Program-made: the position numbers and the translations under genes | Assembly: GCF_900096975.1 (NCBI RefSeq) | Contig: NZ_FMYQ01000009.1 | Location: 153,061 to 217,060 of the forward strand | DNA from: Paraburkholderia lycopersici | GTDB taxonomy: Bacteria > Pseudomonadota > Gammaproteobacteria > Burkholderiales > Burkholderiaceae | Direction of reading: 5' to 3' | DNA: 64,000 nt | In this document: positions 37,178 through 45,946 of the stretch, one piece after another | Numbering within the stretch: the stretch's first letter is position 1 | How the letters are laid out: each line of letters starts with the position of its first letter | The notes under the pieces: model-generated | What the model was told of the DNA's origin: nothing | The model's database searches: none | The model's input: the letters and a program-made list of their open reading frames with translations, nothing else

Positions 37178-37936
37178 CTACACGCAGCGTCCGCCATCGA
37201 CTTCGATGCAGGTGCCGGTGATGAACGCGGCTTCGTCGGAGGCCAGATAGAGGCAGGCGTTGGCCACGTCCTGGGGCGTGGAGAAGCGCCCGAGCGGGAT
37301 GGTCGCGATGAAGCGCTGGCGGTTCTCGGGCGTATCGGGCACGCCCATGAACTCGGCCGTGAGCCCTGTGTCGCCGATCACGGGATTCACGCAGTTCACG
37401 CGGATCTGGTCGGCGCCCAGTTCGGCGGCGAGCGCCTTGCTCGCGACGAGCATCGCGCCCTTGCTGCCGTTGTACCAGACCAGGCCGGGCCGCGGCCGGA
37501 TGCCCGCTGTCGAGGCGATGTTGACGAACGCGCCGCCGCCGCGCTCGCGAAAATGCGGCACGAACGCGCGCACGCTCCAGTAAAGGCCCTTCACGTTGAC
37601 GGCGTAGACGCGGTCGAATTCGGCTTCGCTCACCTCGAGCACGGGCTTGTTCCGATGCGTGGTGCCCGCGTTGTTGACGACGATCTGCACGCTGCCGAAG
37701 TCCTCGATGGCCGCTTCGCGCAGCGCGTGCCAGTCGGCTTCGCGCGTGACGTCGCCCGGCACCGCGATGGCCTTGCCGCCCGCGAGCGCGATTTCGCTCG
37801 CCACGCGTTCGGCCGCTTCGCCGTTCAGGTCGTTGATGACGACGTTCGCGCCTTCGCGCGCGTAGGTTTTCGCAATGCCTTCGCCGAAGCCCGAGCCGGC
37901 GCCCGTCACGACGGCCGTCTTGCCTTTGAGTCGCAT
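37178..37936 (-). CDS. Short-chain dehydrogenase/reductase (FabG-like)
   Basis: This 252-residue classical SDR has the NAD(P)-binding TGAGSGFGEG (residues 11-20), NNAG, the catalytic Ser in NIASTAG, the YxxxK pair in VWYNGSKGAM and a C-terminal ITGTCIEVDGGRCV. An acidic residue after the second strand (NDLNGEAAERV) favours NAD(H). It lies 32 bases after the aldehyde dehydrogenase gene and so is very likely co-transcribed with it. It may oxidise an alcohol to the substrate of that enzyme. The physiological substrate is unknown. Confidence 0.92.
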   Translation of the reverse strand: MRLKGKTAVVTGAGSGFGEGIAKTYAREGANVVINDLNGEAAERVASEIALAGGKAIAVPGDVTREADWHALREAAIEDFGSVQIVVNNAGTTHRNKPVLEVSEAEFDRVYAVNVKGLYWSVRAFVPHFRERGGGAFVNIASTAGIRPRPGLVWYNGSKGAMLVASKALAAELGADQIRVNCVNPVIGDTGLTAEFMGVPDTPENRQRFIATIPLGRFSTPQDVANACLYLASDEAAFITGTCIEVDGGRCV

Positions 37937-37968
37937 GGTGTCTCCGTTGGTCTGGTTGTCGGGGTGCT

Positions 37969-39408
37969 TCAGCCGTGCCGGATCGCGATGGTTTTCAGCA
38001 CCGTGAAGCCATAAAGCGCCTCGAAGCCCTTCTCGCGGCCGTGCCCGGAGTGCCGCGTGCCGCCGAACGGCAACTCCACGCCGCCGCCCGCGCCATAGTT
38101 GTTGACGAACACCTGGCCCGCGCGCACGCACCGCGCCATGCGCATCTGGCGCGCGCCGTCGCGCGTCCACACGCCCGCCACGAGCCCGTAGGGCGTGCCG
38201 TTGGCGAGCGCGAGCGCTTCCTCCTCGCTCCCGAAGGGCATGGCCGCGAGCACCGGCCCGAACACCTCTTCCTGCGCGAGACGGCTTTGCGGCGGTACGT
38301 CGCGCAGGAGCGTCGGCACTTCGTAGAAGCCGCCCGCGGGGGCATCGGCTTCGAGCCTGCCGCTCGCCACCGTCTCGATGCCGCTGGCGGCCGCTTCGTC
38401 GAGAAAGCCGCGCACGCGCCGACGCTGCTTTTCGTTGATGAGCGGGCCGCAGTCGAGGTCGGCGCTGGCCGGGCCCACGCGCAGCTTGCCGAACGCCGCG
38501 GCGAGCCGGTCGAGCAGCGGCTCGTAGACGCTGTGCTCGATCAGCACGCGGCTACCCGCCGAGCACGTTTGCCCGGCGTTCTGCACGATCGCGGCAACGA
38601 GCACGGGCAGCGCGGCGTCGAGGTCCGCATCGGCGAAGACGATTTGCGGCGACTTGCCGCCCAGTTCGAGCGTGACGGGCACGTGATTGCCGGCGGCCAT
38701 CTGCGCGACGAGCTTGCCCGTTTGCGGCGAGCCCGTGAACGAAACATGGTCGATGCCGGGGTGCGCCGCGAGCGCCGCGCCCGCTTCGTGCCCGAGCCCG
38801 GTGACGATGTTGAGCGCGCCGGCGGGCAGGCCGGCTTCGCGCGCCAGTTCGGCCACGCGCAGGAGCGACACGCAGGCGTCTTCGGCGGGCTTCACCACGC
38901 AGGCGTTGCCGGCGGCGAGCGCCGCGCCCACGCTGCGGCCGAAAATCTGCATCGGGTAGTTCCAGGGAACGATGTGGCCTGTCACGCCATGCGGCTCGCG
39001 CACCGTGAGCACCGTGTAGCCGGCCTCATAGGGCAGCGTTTCGCCGTGCAGCTTGTCGGCGGCGCCCGCGTAGAACTCGAAGTAGCGCGCGAGCGCCGCG
39101 GCGTCGGCGCGCGCCTGCCTGAGCGGTTTGCCGGTGTCGCGGGCTTCGAGCTGCGCGAGCGCTTCCTTGTGCTGGCCGACGAGTCCCGAAAGCGCGAACA
39201 GCAGCCGCCCGCGCGCGGCGGCGCTCAGCGCGCCCCATGCGCCTTCATGGGCGCGGCGCGCGGCCGTGACGGCGTCGTCGATGTCGGCGGCGTTGCCGCG
39301 CGCGAGCTGCGCGAAGGGCTGGCCGGTGGAGGGATCGATCGCGGCGAGCGTCTCGCCGCTGGAAGGCGAGCGCCACTCGCCGCCGATGAAGTGCTTCGCT
39401 TCTTCCAT
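37969..39408 (-). CDS. Aldehyde dehydrogenase family protein
   Basis: This 479-residue NAD(P)-dependent aldehyde dehydrogenase has the Rossmann segment (HIVPWNYPMQIFGRSVGAAL), the catalytic Glu in VTLELGGKSP and the catalytic Cys in QNAGQTCSAGSRV. EEVFGPVL and GREKGFEALYGFT stand at the C-terminus. It resembles the betaine-aldehyde/gamma-guanidinobutyraldehyde type. It is the first gene of the ALDH-SDR-MFS cassette. No regulator is adjacent. Start ATG at 39408 was chosen by alignment to the EAKHFIGGEW beginning. Confidence 0.93.
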   Translation of the reverse strand: MEEAKHFIGGEWRSPSSGETLAAIDPSTGQPFAQLARGNAADIDDAVTAARRAHEGAWGALSAAARGRLLFALSGLVGQHKEALAQLEARDTGKPLRQARADAAALARYFEFYAGAADKLHGETLPYEAGYTVLTVREPHGVTGHIVPWNYPMQIFGRSVGAALAAGNACVVKPAEDACVSLLRVAELAREAGLPAGALNIVTGLGHEAGAALAAHPGIDHVSFTGSPQTGKLVAQMAAGNHVPVTLELGGKSPQIVFADADLDAALPVLVAAIVQNAGQTCSAGSRVLIEHSVYEPLLDRLAAAFGKLRVGPASADLDCGPLINEKQRRRVRGFLDEAAASGIETVASGRLEADAPAGGFYEVPTLLRDVPPQSRLAQEEVFGPVLAAMPFGSEEEALALANGTPYGLVAGVWTRDGARQMRMARCVRAGQVFVNNYGAGGGVELPFGGTRHSGHGREKGFEALYGFTVLKTIAIRHG

Positions 39409-39750
39409 GCATGCGCCTCGTAATGGATGTGAAACGGGGTGAAACGAGGGAAGGGAAACGCAAAACAACGAACCGCGCCGCCAGTCGCGCGCCGCCGCTG
39501 CTCGCGGCCGCGCCGGGTCAGCCGATTATCGCGCCGATCTGGCGGGCCGCGCGGGCGATTTCAGCAGGTGCTCCGTCCGGTACGAAAATTGCCGCGGCCC
39601 GCTGGCGGGTGGGCGGACAGGCGGCCTGCTTCCGCCGTTCTGCGGACCGGCGCGCCTGATTGGCTATAATGGCGTCCATCCTCCAACGTCCGGTTTCGCG
39701 CCGGTTTTGCGCGCGAGCCGTCGGTTTTCCCTTCTCAACAGAGAGCGCTC
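39409..39750. other. Divergent region aldehyde dehydrogenase / ppa
   Basis: This stretch of about 340 bases contains a perfect TATAAT hexamer at 39665-39670, preceded by TGG, 80 bases before ppa. I see no protein-coding gene. Confidence 0.45.
39665..39670 (+). promoter_or_regulatory. ppa: Candidate -10 box of ppa
   Basis: TATAAT in the context TGGCTATAATGG is the clearest sigma-70 -10 in the window. The matching -35 is weak (GCGGAC at 39642-39647). Confidence 0.55.
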
Positions 39751-40278
39751 ATGAGCTTTGCAAATGTGCCCGCCGGCAAGGATCTGCCGCAAGACTTCAA
39801 CGTGATCATCGAGATTCCCGCGCAAAGCGATCCGGTGAAATACGAAGCCGACAAGGACCTGGGTCTGCTCGTCGTCGACCGTTTTGTCGGCACGGGCATG
39901 CGCTATCCCGTGAACTACGGCTTCATCCCGCAGACGCTCTCGGGCGACGGCGACCCCGTCGACGTGCTCGTGATCACGCCGTTTCCGCTGCTGGCCGGCT
40001 CGGTCGTGCGCTCGCGCGCGCTCGGCATGCTGCAGATGACCGACGAGTCGGGCGTCGACGCGAAGCTGATCGCGGTCCCGCACGACAAGGTCTGCCCGAT
40101 GACGGCCGGCATCAAGACGCTCGACGACGTGCCCGAGTACCTGAAGGACCAGATCAAGCACTTCTTCGAGAACTACAAGTCGCTCGAAAAGGGCAAGTGG
40201 GTCAAGGTCGAAGGCTGGGTCGGCATTGAAGCCGCCCACAAGGAAATCACCGACGGCGTCGCGAACTTCAAGAAGTAA
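39751..40278 (+). CDS. ppa: Inorganic pyrophosphatase (family I)
   Basis: This 175-residue soluble enzyme hydrolyses pyrophosphate and pulls biosynthetic reactions forward. The signature GDGDPVDVLV (Mg2+ ligands) is complete, and KYEADKDLGLLVVDRF and MRYPVNYGFIPQTL are conserved. Length fits family I. It has a likely own promoter and a strong terminator 20 bases after the stop, so it is monocistronic. Confidence 0.97.
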   Translation: MSFANVPAGKDLPQDFNVIIEIPAQSDPVKYEADKDLGLLVVDRFVGTGMRYPVNYGFIPQTLSGDGDPVDVLVITPFPLLAGSVVRSRALGMLQMTDESGVDAKLIAVPHDKVCPMTAGIKTLDDVPEYLKDQIKHFFENYKSLEKGKWVKVEGWVGIEAAHKEITDGVANFKK

Positions 40279-40298
40279 GCCGCGCTTCGAGCGTCGGC

Positions 40299-40333
40299 AA
40301 AAACCGCACGCGCCGCAAGGCCGTGCGGTTTTT
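40299..40333 (+). terminator. Terminator of ppa
   Basis: The stem AAAAACCGCACG (40299-40310) pairs with CGTGCGGTTTTT (40322-40333) and ends in a T-run. It lies just before the stop of the convergent GGDEF-EAL gene and may serve both. Confidence 0.85.
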
Positions 40334-40347
40334 TCATGGGCGCACGC

Positions 40348-43218
40348 TCAGCCGGGCTCGGCCATGTCGCGCAGTTCCGGCTCGCGCAGGACGTCGAGCT
40401 GCACGGGTCTGCCGACGCGGTAGCCTTGGGCGTAGTCCAGGCCCATGGCGATCATCAGGTCCATGATGGCGGCATCTTCCACGCCCTCGGCGATCGTCAG
40501 CTTGCCGGCCGCGTGCGCGACCTCGTTGATCGCGCGCACGATGGCCTGATCCAGCGGACTCCCGACGATGCCGCGTATGAAACTGGCGTCGATCTTCAGG
40601 TAGTCGACGTTCAGGTGCTTGAGGTAATTGAACGACGACATGCCCGCGCCGAAGTCGTCCAGCGCGAAGCGGCAGCCCTGCGCGCGCAGGCGCTCGATGA
40701 GCGTGATCGCCTCGTGCAGGTTCGTGATCGCGGCCGTTTCGGTGATCTCGAAGCACACGCGCGCAAACGGAACGGACCAGATGCGCTGCTGCGCCTCGAT
40801 GTAGTCGGCGAGTTGCCCGTCGCCGAGCGAGGCGCCCGAGAGATTGATCGCCCACGTGCCGTACCGGTGCGTGTTGGCGGCGATCATCGCGAACGCTCTC
40901 GCGATCACCCAGCGGTCGATCGCCGGCATGAGGTCGAAGCGCTCGGCCGCGCCGATGAACGCGGCGGGCTCCACGAGCGTGCCCGAGTGGGAGCGCATGC
41001 GCAGCAGCAGCTCGACGTGCGTGTCCTCCGGCGCGGCCGGCGCCGATGCCTGCGCGAGCGCAAGCATCGGCTGGCCGTACAGGCAGAACTGGCCGTTTTC
41101 CAGCGCCGCCTTGATGTCGGAAACCCACGCCATCTGCGCGTGCGTTTGCGACAGTTCCTCGTCGTCGTAGCGAAAGCGATGCACGCGGTTGCGGCCTTTC
41201 TTCTTCGCCATGTAGCAGGCTACGTCGGCGGCCTTCATCACTTCCTTCACGGAAACGAGTCCCTCCGCGTCGCCGACGAGGCCGATGCTCACGCTCGTCT
41301 GCACGACGCGTCCGGCGCCCGTGAAGCGGATCGCGGCGATGGCCGCGCGCAGGTTCTCCGCGAGCAGCGACGCGTGCGCCGCCGTGCAGTGCGGCATCAC
41401 CACGCCGAACTCGTCGCCGCCCAGCCGCGCGATGATGTCCTCGTCACGCAGTTCGCTCTTCAGTGCGCGGCAGACCTGGCGGAGCAGTTCGTCGCCCGTC
41501 GAGTGGCCGCATGTGTCGTTGACGACCTTGAACTGGTCGAGGTCGAGAAACATGACCGCGTGGCCCGGATGTGCAGGCTGCGCGCGCTCGTCGTTCTCGA
41601 GCAGCGCAGTGAGGCGCCGCTCGAACTCGCGCCGGTTGTAGAGGTCGGTGAGCTCGTCGTGGGTGGCCTGGTACGCGAGGCGCGCCGCGTGCTCGCGCAG
41701 CGCGCTCACGTCGTAGAGCACGATGACGGTGCCGATCGCGCGGCCTTGCGCATCGCGCAGCTTCGACACCGAGTAGTCGACCGCGAGGCGCGAGCCGTCC
41801 GGGCGCGAGAGATAGAGACTGGCGCTGCCGCTCTTCGCGTGGGCCACGCTCAGGATATCGAAGCGCCGCGCGCCGTCGGCGTCGTTGCGCAGCTTGCAGA
41901 CGGCGTCGAAAGGCTGCGCGACGATGTCGGCGGCCGCGCGGCCGAGCATGCGTTCGGCGACGGCGTTGCAGTAGGTCACGCGGGCGTCTTCGTCGGTGCG
42001 AATGACGGCGTCGCCGATGGAAGCGAGCGTGACTTCGGCCAGCTCGCGTTCGGTGTATGCCTTTGCCTCGGCGTTCCTCAGCTCGGAGATGTCGAAGAGG
42101 CACCCGACCATGCGCACGGCGCGCCCGTGCGCGTCGCGCACCGCCTGGCCGCGTGCGCGGCACCAGCAGTAGCCGCCCGCGAGCGTACGCAGGCGAAACG
42201 CCACGTCGAATGTCGTTGCGCGCGCAAGGTGCTCGCGCAGTGCGTGGCGCACGAGCGAGAGGTCGTCGGCGTGGACGAGCTGCGCGAGACCGGCTTCGCT
42301 GTCGAATCGGGTGCCGACGTCATAGCCGAGCTGCTCGTAGAGCCAGTTCGAGAAGTAGCACTGGCGGCTGCCGATTTCCCAGTCCCAGAGTCCGGCGTTG
42401 ATGCCCTCGAAGCCGAGCGTGAGGCGTTCCTCGTTCTTGCGCACCTCGGCTTCGAGGCGTTCGCTGCGGGCGAGCGCGCGACGGATGAACTGCGAGAACA
42501 CGCCGAGCAGCACGATCGCGGCCGCGGCGAGCACGAGCATGAGCAGCGAGCGGGTGGTGCGCGCCGCGTCGTCGAGCGAGCGCGAGAAGCCGCTTTCGAC
42601 GGGCGCGAGCTCGCTGTCGATGTCCTGCAGCTCGTGCACGAGGCTTGCGGATTCGGGGGCGTGCAGCTTGCCTGCTCGCCCAAGCGCGTGCAGGCGCTCG
42701 CCCGTATCGGCGAGACGCACGATGTAGCGGTCGCCGGTGTCCCAGAACGCCACGGCCGGACGCAGCCACGGCGTGTTCTTGAGCGTGCGGTAACCCCACA
42801 CCATGCCGTCCATGTCGGCGTGCGCGATGCGCCCGCGCTCGAAGCCGCGCCGTATCGCCGCCGGGTCGGGCTGCGCGCGGTTCATTTCGAGCCGTGCCGC
42901 GCGGTCGCCGAGCGGCACGGCGATGCCGGCGAGGAACGCGCCGTAGTCCGCCTCGTCGCCCGTGCGCGCGTAGCGCTCGAGTGCGTGAACGGCATCCTTC
43001 TGCCCCTTTGACCAACTGCTTTCGCCTGCGACATAGGCGAGCAGAATCGCCATGATCGCCACGCTGATCGAAGCGATCAGCGTCATCGCGGCCGCGAGCA
43101 GCCATAGCGGCAGCAGGACCGCGGTCGTGCGCCGCAGTCCTCGCCGGCCAGGGGCTTGCCGGCTCGTTTCCCCCGCGCGCGTCAGCGCGCCGGTCTCCCT
43201 TCTGGTCGATCTCATCAT
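40348..43218 (-). CDS. PAS-GGDEF-EAL membrane signalling protein (c-di-GMP)
   Basis: This 956-residue sensor has two membrane helices (about 33-60 and 220-245) bounding a periplasmic sensor. Two PAS-like domains follow (NEERLTLGFEGINAGLWDWE; LAEVTLASIGDAVIRTDEDARVTYCN). The GGDEF domain has an intact RLGGDEF and an upstream RDED I-site. The EAL domain has ELL in place of EAL but keeps FEITET, ALDDFGAG, YLKID and AEGVED. Both cyclase and phosphodiesterase sites look usable. It stands alone, convergent with ppa. The start is at one of two adjacent ATGs (43218/43215). Confidence 0.93.
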   Translation of the reverse strand: MMRSTRRETGALTRAGETSRQAPGRRGLRRTTAVLLPLWLLAAAMTLIASISVAIMAILLAYVAGESSWSKGQKDAVHALERYARTGDEADYGAFLAGIAVPLGDRAARLEMNRAQPDPAAIRRGFERGRIAHADMDGMVWGYRTLKNTPWLRPAVAFWDTGDRYIVRLADTGERLHALGRAGKLHAPESASLVHELQDIDSELAPVESGFSRSLDDAARTTRSLLMLVLAAAAIVLLGVFSQFIRRALARSERLEAEVRKNEERLTLGFEGINAGLWDWEIGSRQCYFSNWLYEQLGYDVGTRFDSEAGLAQLVHADDLSLVRHALREHLARATTFDVAFRLRTLAGGYCWCRARGQAVRDAHGRAVRMVGCLFDISELRNAEAKAYTERELAEVTLASIGDAVIRTDEDARVTYCNAVAERMLGRAAADIVAQPFDAVCKLRNDADGARRFDILSVAHAKSGSASLYLSRPDGSRLAVDYSVSKLRDAQGRAIGTVIVLYDVSALREHAARLAYQATHDELTDLYNRREFERRLTALLENDERAQPAHPGHAVMFLDLDQFKVVNDTCGHSTGDELLRQVCRALKSELRDEDIIARLGGDEFGVVMPHCTAAHASLLAENLRAAIAAIRFTGAGRVVQTSVSIGLVGDAEGLVSVKEVMKAADVACYMAKKKGRNRVHRFRYDDEELSQTHAQMAWVSDIKAALENGQFCLYGQPMLALAQASAPAAPEDTHVELLLRMRSHSGTLVEPAAFIGAAERFDLMPAIDRWVIARAFAMIAANTHRYGTWAINLSGASLGDGQLADYIEAQQRIWSVPFARVCFEITETAAITNLHEAITLIERLRAQGCRFALDDFGAGMSSFNYLKHLNVDYLKIDASFIRGIVGSPLDQAIVRAINEVAHAAGKLTIAEGVEDAAIMDLMIAMGLDYAQGYRVGRPVQLDVLREPELRDMAEPG

Positions 43219-43391
43219 GCGTGACCGGGCCCCTCGGCTTGCGGGTGATATGAGAGGGCGCGCGGGTACCTCGGCGCGGCGTCCTGTGCGTGATATCGGC
43301 GGGGGCGCGCGCTGCTTTAGGCCGGAGTGCGGGCAGTCGATGAAAAGAGCCGCGCGTCCTGGCACAAACGCTTACGCTCGGCGACGCTTGT

Positions 43392-43703
43392 TCACGCCGG
43401 CGCTTCGGCTTCCGGTTCCGCGCTCGCGGGCGGCGCGGGCAGCACCGATTCGAGCGAGCGCGCGCCGGCGGCGAGCGCGCGCTTTTCGTCCGGCTTCAGG
43501 CGTTTGACCCAGTACTCGGCGCTCGAAGCGCTCGCGCGGTCGGCGAGTTCGAATTGCGCGAGCACCTGCACCGGCTTGTGCGAGCGCGTGTAGCGCGCGC
43601 CCGTGCCGCTCGCGTGCTGGGCGAAGCGTGCGGCGACGTCGGTTGCGATGCCCGTGTAGACGCTGCCGTCGGCGCATTCGAGGAGATAGAGGAACCACGG
43701 CAT
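43392..43703 (-). CDS. GIY-YIG domain protein (UPF0213 type)
   Basis: This 103-residue single-domain GIY-YIG protein has FLYLLECADGSVYTGIATD (the GIY and YIG strands as YLL and YTG), Arg in AARFAQHASGTGARYTR, and a Glu in the helix SAEYWVKRLK. UhbS/YhbQ-like members are thought to be small nucleases. The C-terminus is an Ala/Pro/Glu tail. It is monocistronic; the specific role is unknown. Confidence 0.9.
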   Translation of the reverse strand: MPWFLYLLECADGSVYTGIATDVAARFAQHASGTGARYTRSHKPVQVLAQFELADRASASSAEYWVKRLKPDEKRALAAGARSLESVLPAPPASAEPEAEAPA

Positions 43704-43964
43704 GGAGGCAGAGGGGGCGCGGGGGGAGAAGGGCTAGGGCGAGCGTGAGTGTCCCACAGATCGCGTGGCATGCTAAGAGTGAGGGCCTGCCGTATCGCCG
43801 CGCGGGCGTCAGGCCGCACCCCTCGCGGCTAAAGTTTTGCGCCGTGGCGGCCGTAATGCAGTCGAGAGCGCTGTTCGCCGGCTGCGTCGTACCGGCCGGT
43901 CAGCGGGTAAAAACGCAAAAACAACGAGCGCACGCGCGCACAGAACAAGCGGTCAAGAACGAGA

Positions 43965-45506
43965 ATGAATGCATGGGTACGGGGAGCGTGCGAGCTGAAG
44001 AACCGGCTCGCCGCCGCGCTTTTCAATCGCACGACGCTGCAGGGACTGCTGGCGATCGTGTTCGGCATCGCGGCCGCGCTCGTGCTGCCGCAGCTCTTCG
44101 GCGAGGAGTTCGCCACACGCAAGGCCGCGAGCGCCTATGCGCCCGTTGCGGGGCAGGCGTACGGCAACGGCTCGCGCGACGCCATTTCCGTCATGCTGAT
44201 CGACGACGCGTCGCTCGCGCAGGCGGGGCAGACCTGGCCCGCGAGCTATGGCTACTACGCGCGGCTTCTCGACGCGCTCGGGAGCTACAAGCCGCGCGCC
44301 GTGTTCTTCGACATCATGTTTCGCGATGCGCGCCCCGACCCGACGCTCGCGCTGTTCGCGCAGCGCCTGTGCGCGTTGCGTGCCGCCGGTACCAGGGTCT
44401 TTCTCGCGGGAACGCCCGACGAAGCCGGAGTCCTGCGCGTGCGCGCGGGCCTCGACGAACTGCGCGGGCGGTGCTTCGAGCCCGTCGCGATCGGTTTCCG
44501 GCCCGATGAAATCGACAAGCTTGCGTGGACCTATCCGCTCGAAGCCCCCGGCGGCGAGGGCCTCGCGCGGCGCAGCGCGGCGCTCGCGATCTACGACGAC
44601 CTCGCGAAGCAGCCGATCGCCGACGCCAGCGCGCCGATGGCGCTTTCGTGGGGCCTCTCGCCCGCCGCCGACGGCATGCGTTCGCTCGCGCGGCACGAGC
44701 CGGAGGAGGGCGGCGAGGCGCACAACGCGCACGACGCGCAAACCTCGCGCGAACTTTATTGCCGTCCCGACCACGGCCTGCTCGAAATCGTGCCGTTCGG
44801 GCTGCGCGAACTGCTCTTTCACGACGCGGAGAAACCTGTCTGCGTCTACCACGAAACGGTCTACGCCTACGACTTCGCGAACGCCGACGACGAAGGCGAG
44901 GCCCTGCTCGAGCGCGCGTTGACCGGTCGCGTCGTCATGATCGGCACCGCGCGCGCCTATTCGAACGACTACGTGATCTCGCCGATTCACGGCCGCATTC
45001 CCGGCGTCTATCTCCACGCGATGGCGCTCGACAACCTGTACACCTACGGATCGAGCTACAAGCACGCGGCGGCGCTCGCCCTGCGCGCGGACCGCGATCA
45101 TCTGCACCTGTTCATGCTCGTCCTCGGCGGGCTGCTGGCGGTGGTGGCGGTGCGCTCCGCGAAAAACCGCATGCGCAAGGAAGAAAAAAACGAACGCAAG
45201 CCTTTCGAGGGCCTCCTGCCCTGGGTCGCGGGGCGCGCCGGCGAGTCGGCGCTCTGGTTCCTCAAGTGCGCGCTCGAGATCGGCGCGTCGCTTGTGCTCG
45301 TCGCCGTGCTGCTCTATCTCGGCCAGTCGGTGCTGAACATGGGCTTTCTGAGCATCGTCGATATCGCGGTGTTCGCGCTCGCGGCGGAATGGTTCGAGTG
45401 GAACGAGAAGCTCGTCGAATGGCTGCTGGGACCCGAGAAACACGAGAAGGCGGGCGAGGGCGAGGAGGCTCGGACGCAAATCGCCGCCGAAGAGAAAAGC
45501 CAGTAA
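43965..45506 (+). CDS. Stand-alone CHASE2-domain membrane protein
   Basis: This 513-residue protein starts with a membrane helix (about residues 28-47). A periplasmic CHASE2 sensor follows (VMLIDDASLAQAGQTWPASYGYYARLLDAL, then KPRAVFFDIMFRD and GRVVMIGTARAYSNDYVISPIHGRIPGVYLHAMALDNL). Three further helices (about 383-402, 440-465, 468-490) complete it. CHASE2 normally feeds an attached cyclase, kinase or GGDEF domain. Here only a short charged tail (EKHEKAGEGEEARTQIAAEE) follows the last helix. It is the first gene of an operon with a secreted SH3-like protein and an M48 lipoprotein protease. Confidence 0.88.
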   Translation: MNAWVRGACELKNRLAAALFNRTTLQGLLAIVFGIAAALVLPQLFGEEFATRKAASAYAPVAGQAYGNGSRDAISVMLIDDASLAQAGQTWPASYGYYARLLDALGSYKPRAVFFDIMFRDARPDPTLALFAQRLCALRAAGTRVFLAGTPDEAGVLRVRAGLDELRGRCFEPVAIGFRPDEIDKLAWTYPLEAPGGEGLARRSAALAIYDDLAKQPIADASAPMALSWGLSPAADGMRSLARHEPEEGGEAHNAHDAQTSRELYCRPDHGLLEIVPFGLRELLFHDAEKPVCVYHETVYAYDFANADDEGEALLERALTGRVVMIGTARAYSNDYVISPIHGRIPGVYLHAMALDNLYTYGSSYKHAAALALRADRDHLHLFMLVLGGLLAVVAVRSAKNRMRKEEKNERKPFEGLLPWVAGRAGESALWFLKCALEIGASLVLVAVLLYLGQSVLNMGFLSIVDIAVFALAAEWFEWNEKLVEWLLGPEKHEKAGEGEEARTQIAAEEKSQ

Positions 45507-45556
45507 CGCAATCCGTCACGCAAACTGACGCAAATTCACGCAAACGGGGAATGACC

Positions 45557-45946
45557 ATGAAGCAAAGCCGCAAACTGAACCTCATGCCGACACTCGTGCG
45601 ACGCGGCGCGAACGTCGCGTTGCCGCTCGCCGTCGCGCTCGCCGCCGCATGGGCGACGCAGGCCACGGCCGCCCAGTCGATCCTGAGCGTGAAGCGCGAC
45701 CCGCTGCCTCTTTACGCCACGCCCGCGCCGGGCACGCCCGCGAGCTCGACGCACGCGAGCGGCCTGCCCTGGCCGGTGCTCGAAGACAACTCGGGCTATT
45801 ACCGCGTGCGGCTCGATGGCAAGGACTACTGGGTCGATTCGATGAACGTGCGGGCGAGCCAGGTCGTGAAGGCGGCCTGCGAGAAGACGGCGGGCGGCAC
45901 GCAGAGCGCGGGCGACCTCGGCTCGTCGACGAATCGTTGCCAATGA
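45557..45946 (+). CDS. Secreted SH3-like domain protein
   Basis: This protein of about 129 residues has a signal peptide (PLAVALAAAWATQATAA, cut before QSILSV) and one SH3-like beta-domain (VLEDNSGYYRVRLDGKDYWVDSMNVRAS). It ends with a Cys-containing tail (CEKTAGG...NRCQ) that could form a disulfide. Bacterial SH3 domains often bind cell-wall peptides. The ATG at 45557 was preferred over 45551 because GGGGA lies 6 bases before it. Its stop overlaps the next gene's start (ATGA). The function is unknown. Confidence 0.8.
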   Translation: MKQSRKLNLMPTLVRRGANVALPLAVALAAAWATQATAAQSILSVKRDPLPLYATPAPGTPASSTHASGLPWPVLEDNSGYYRVRLDGKDYWVDSMNVRASQVVKAACEKTAGGTQSAGDLGSSTNRCQ

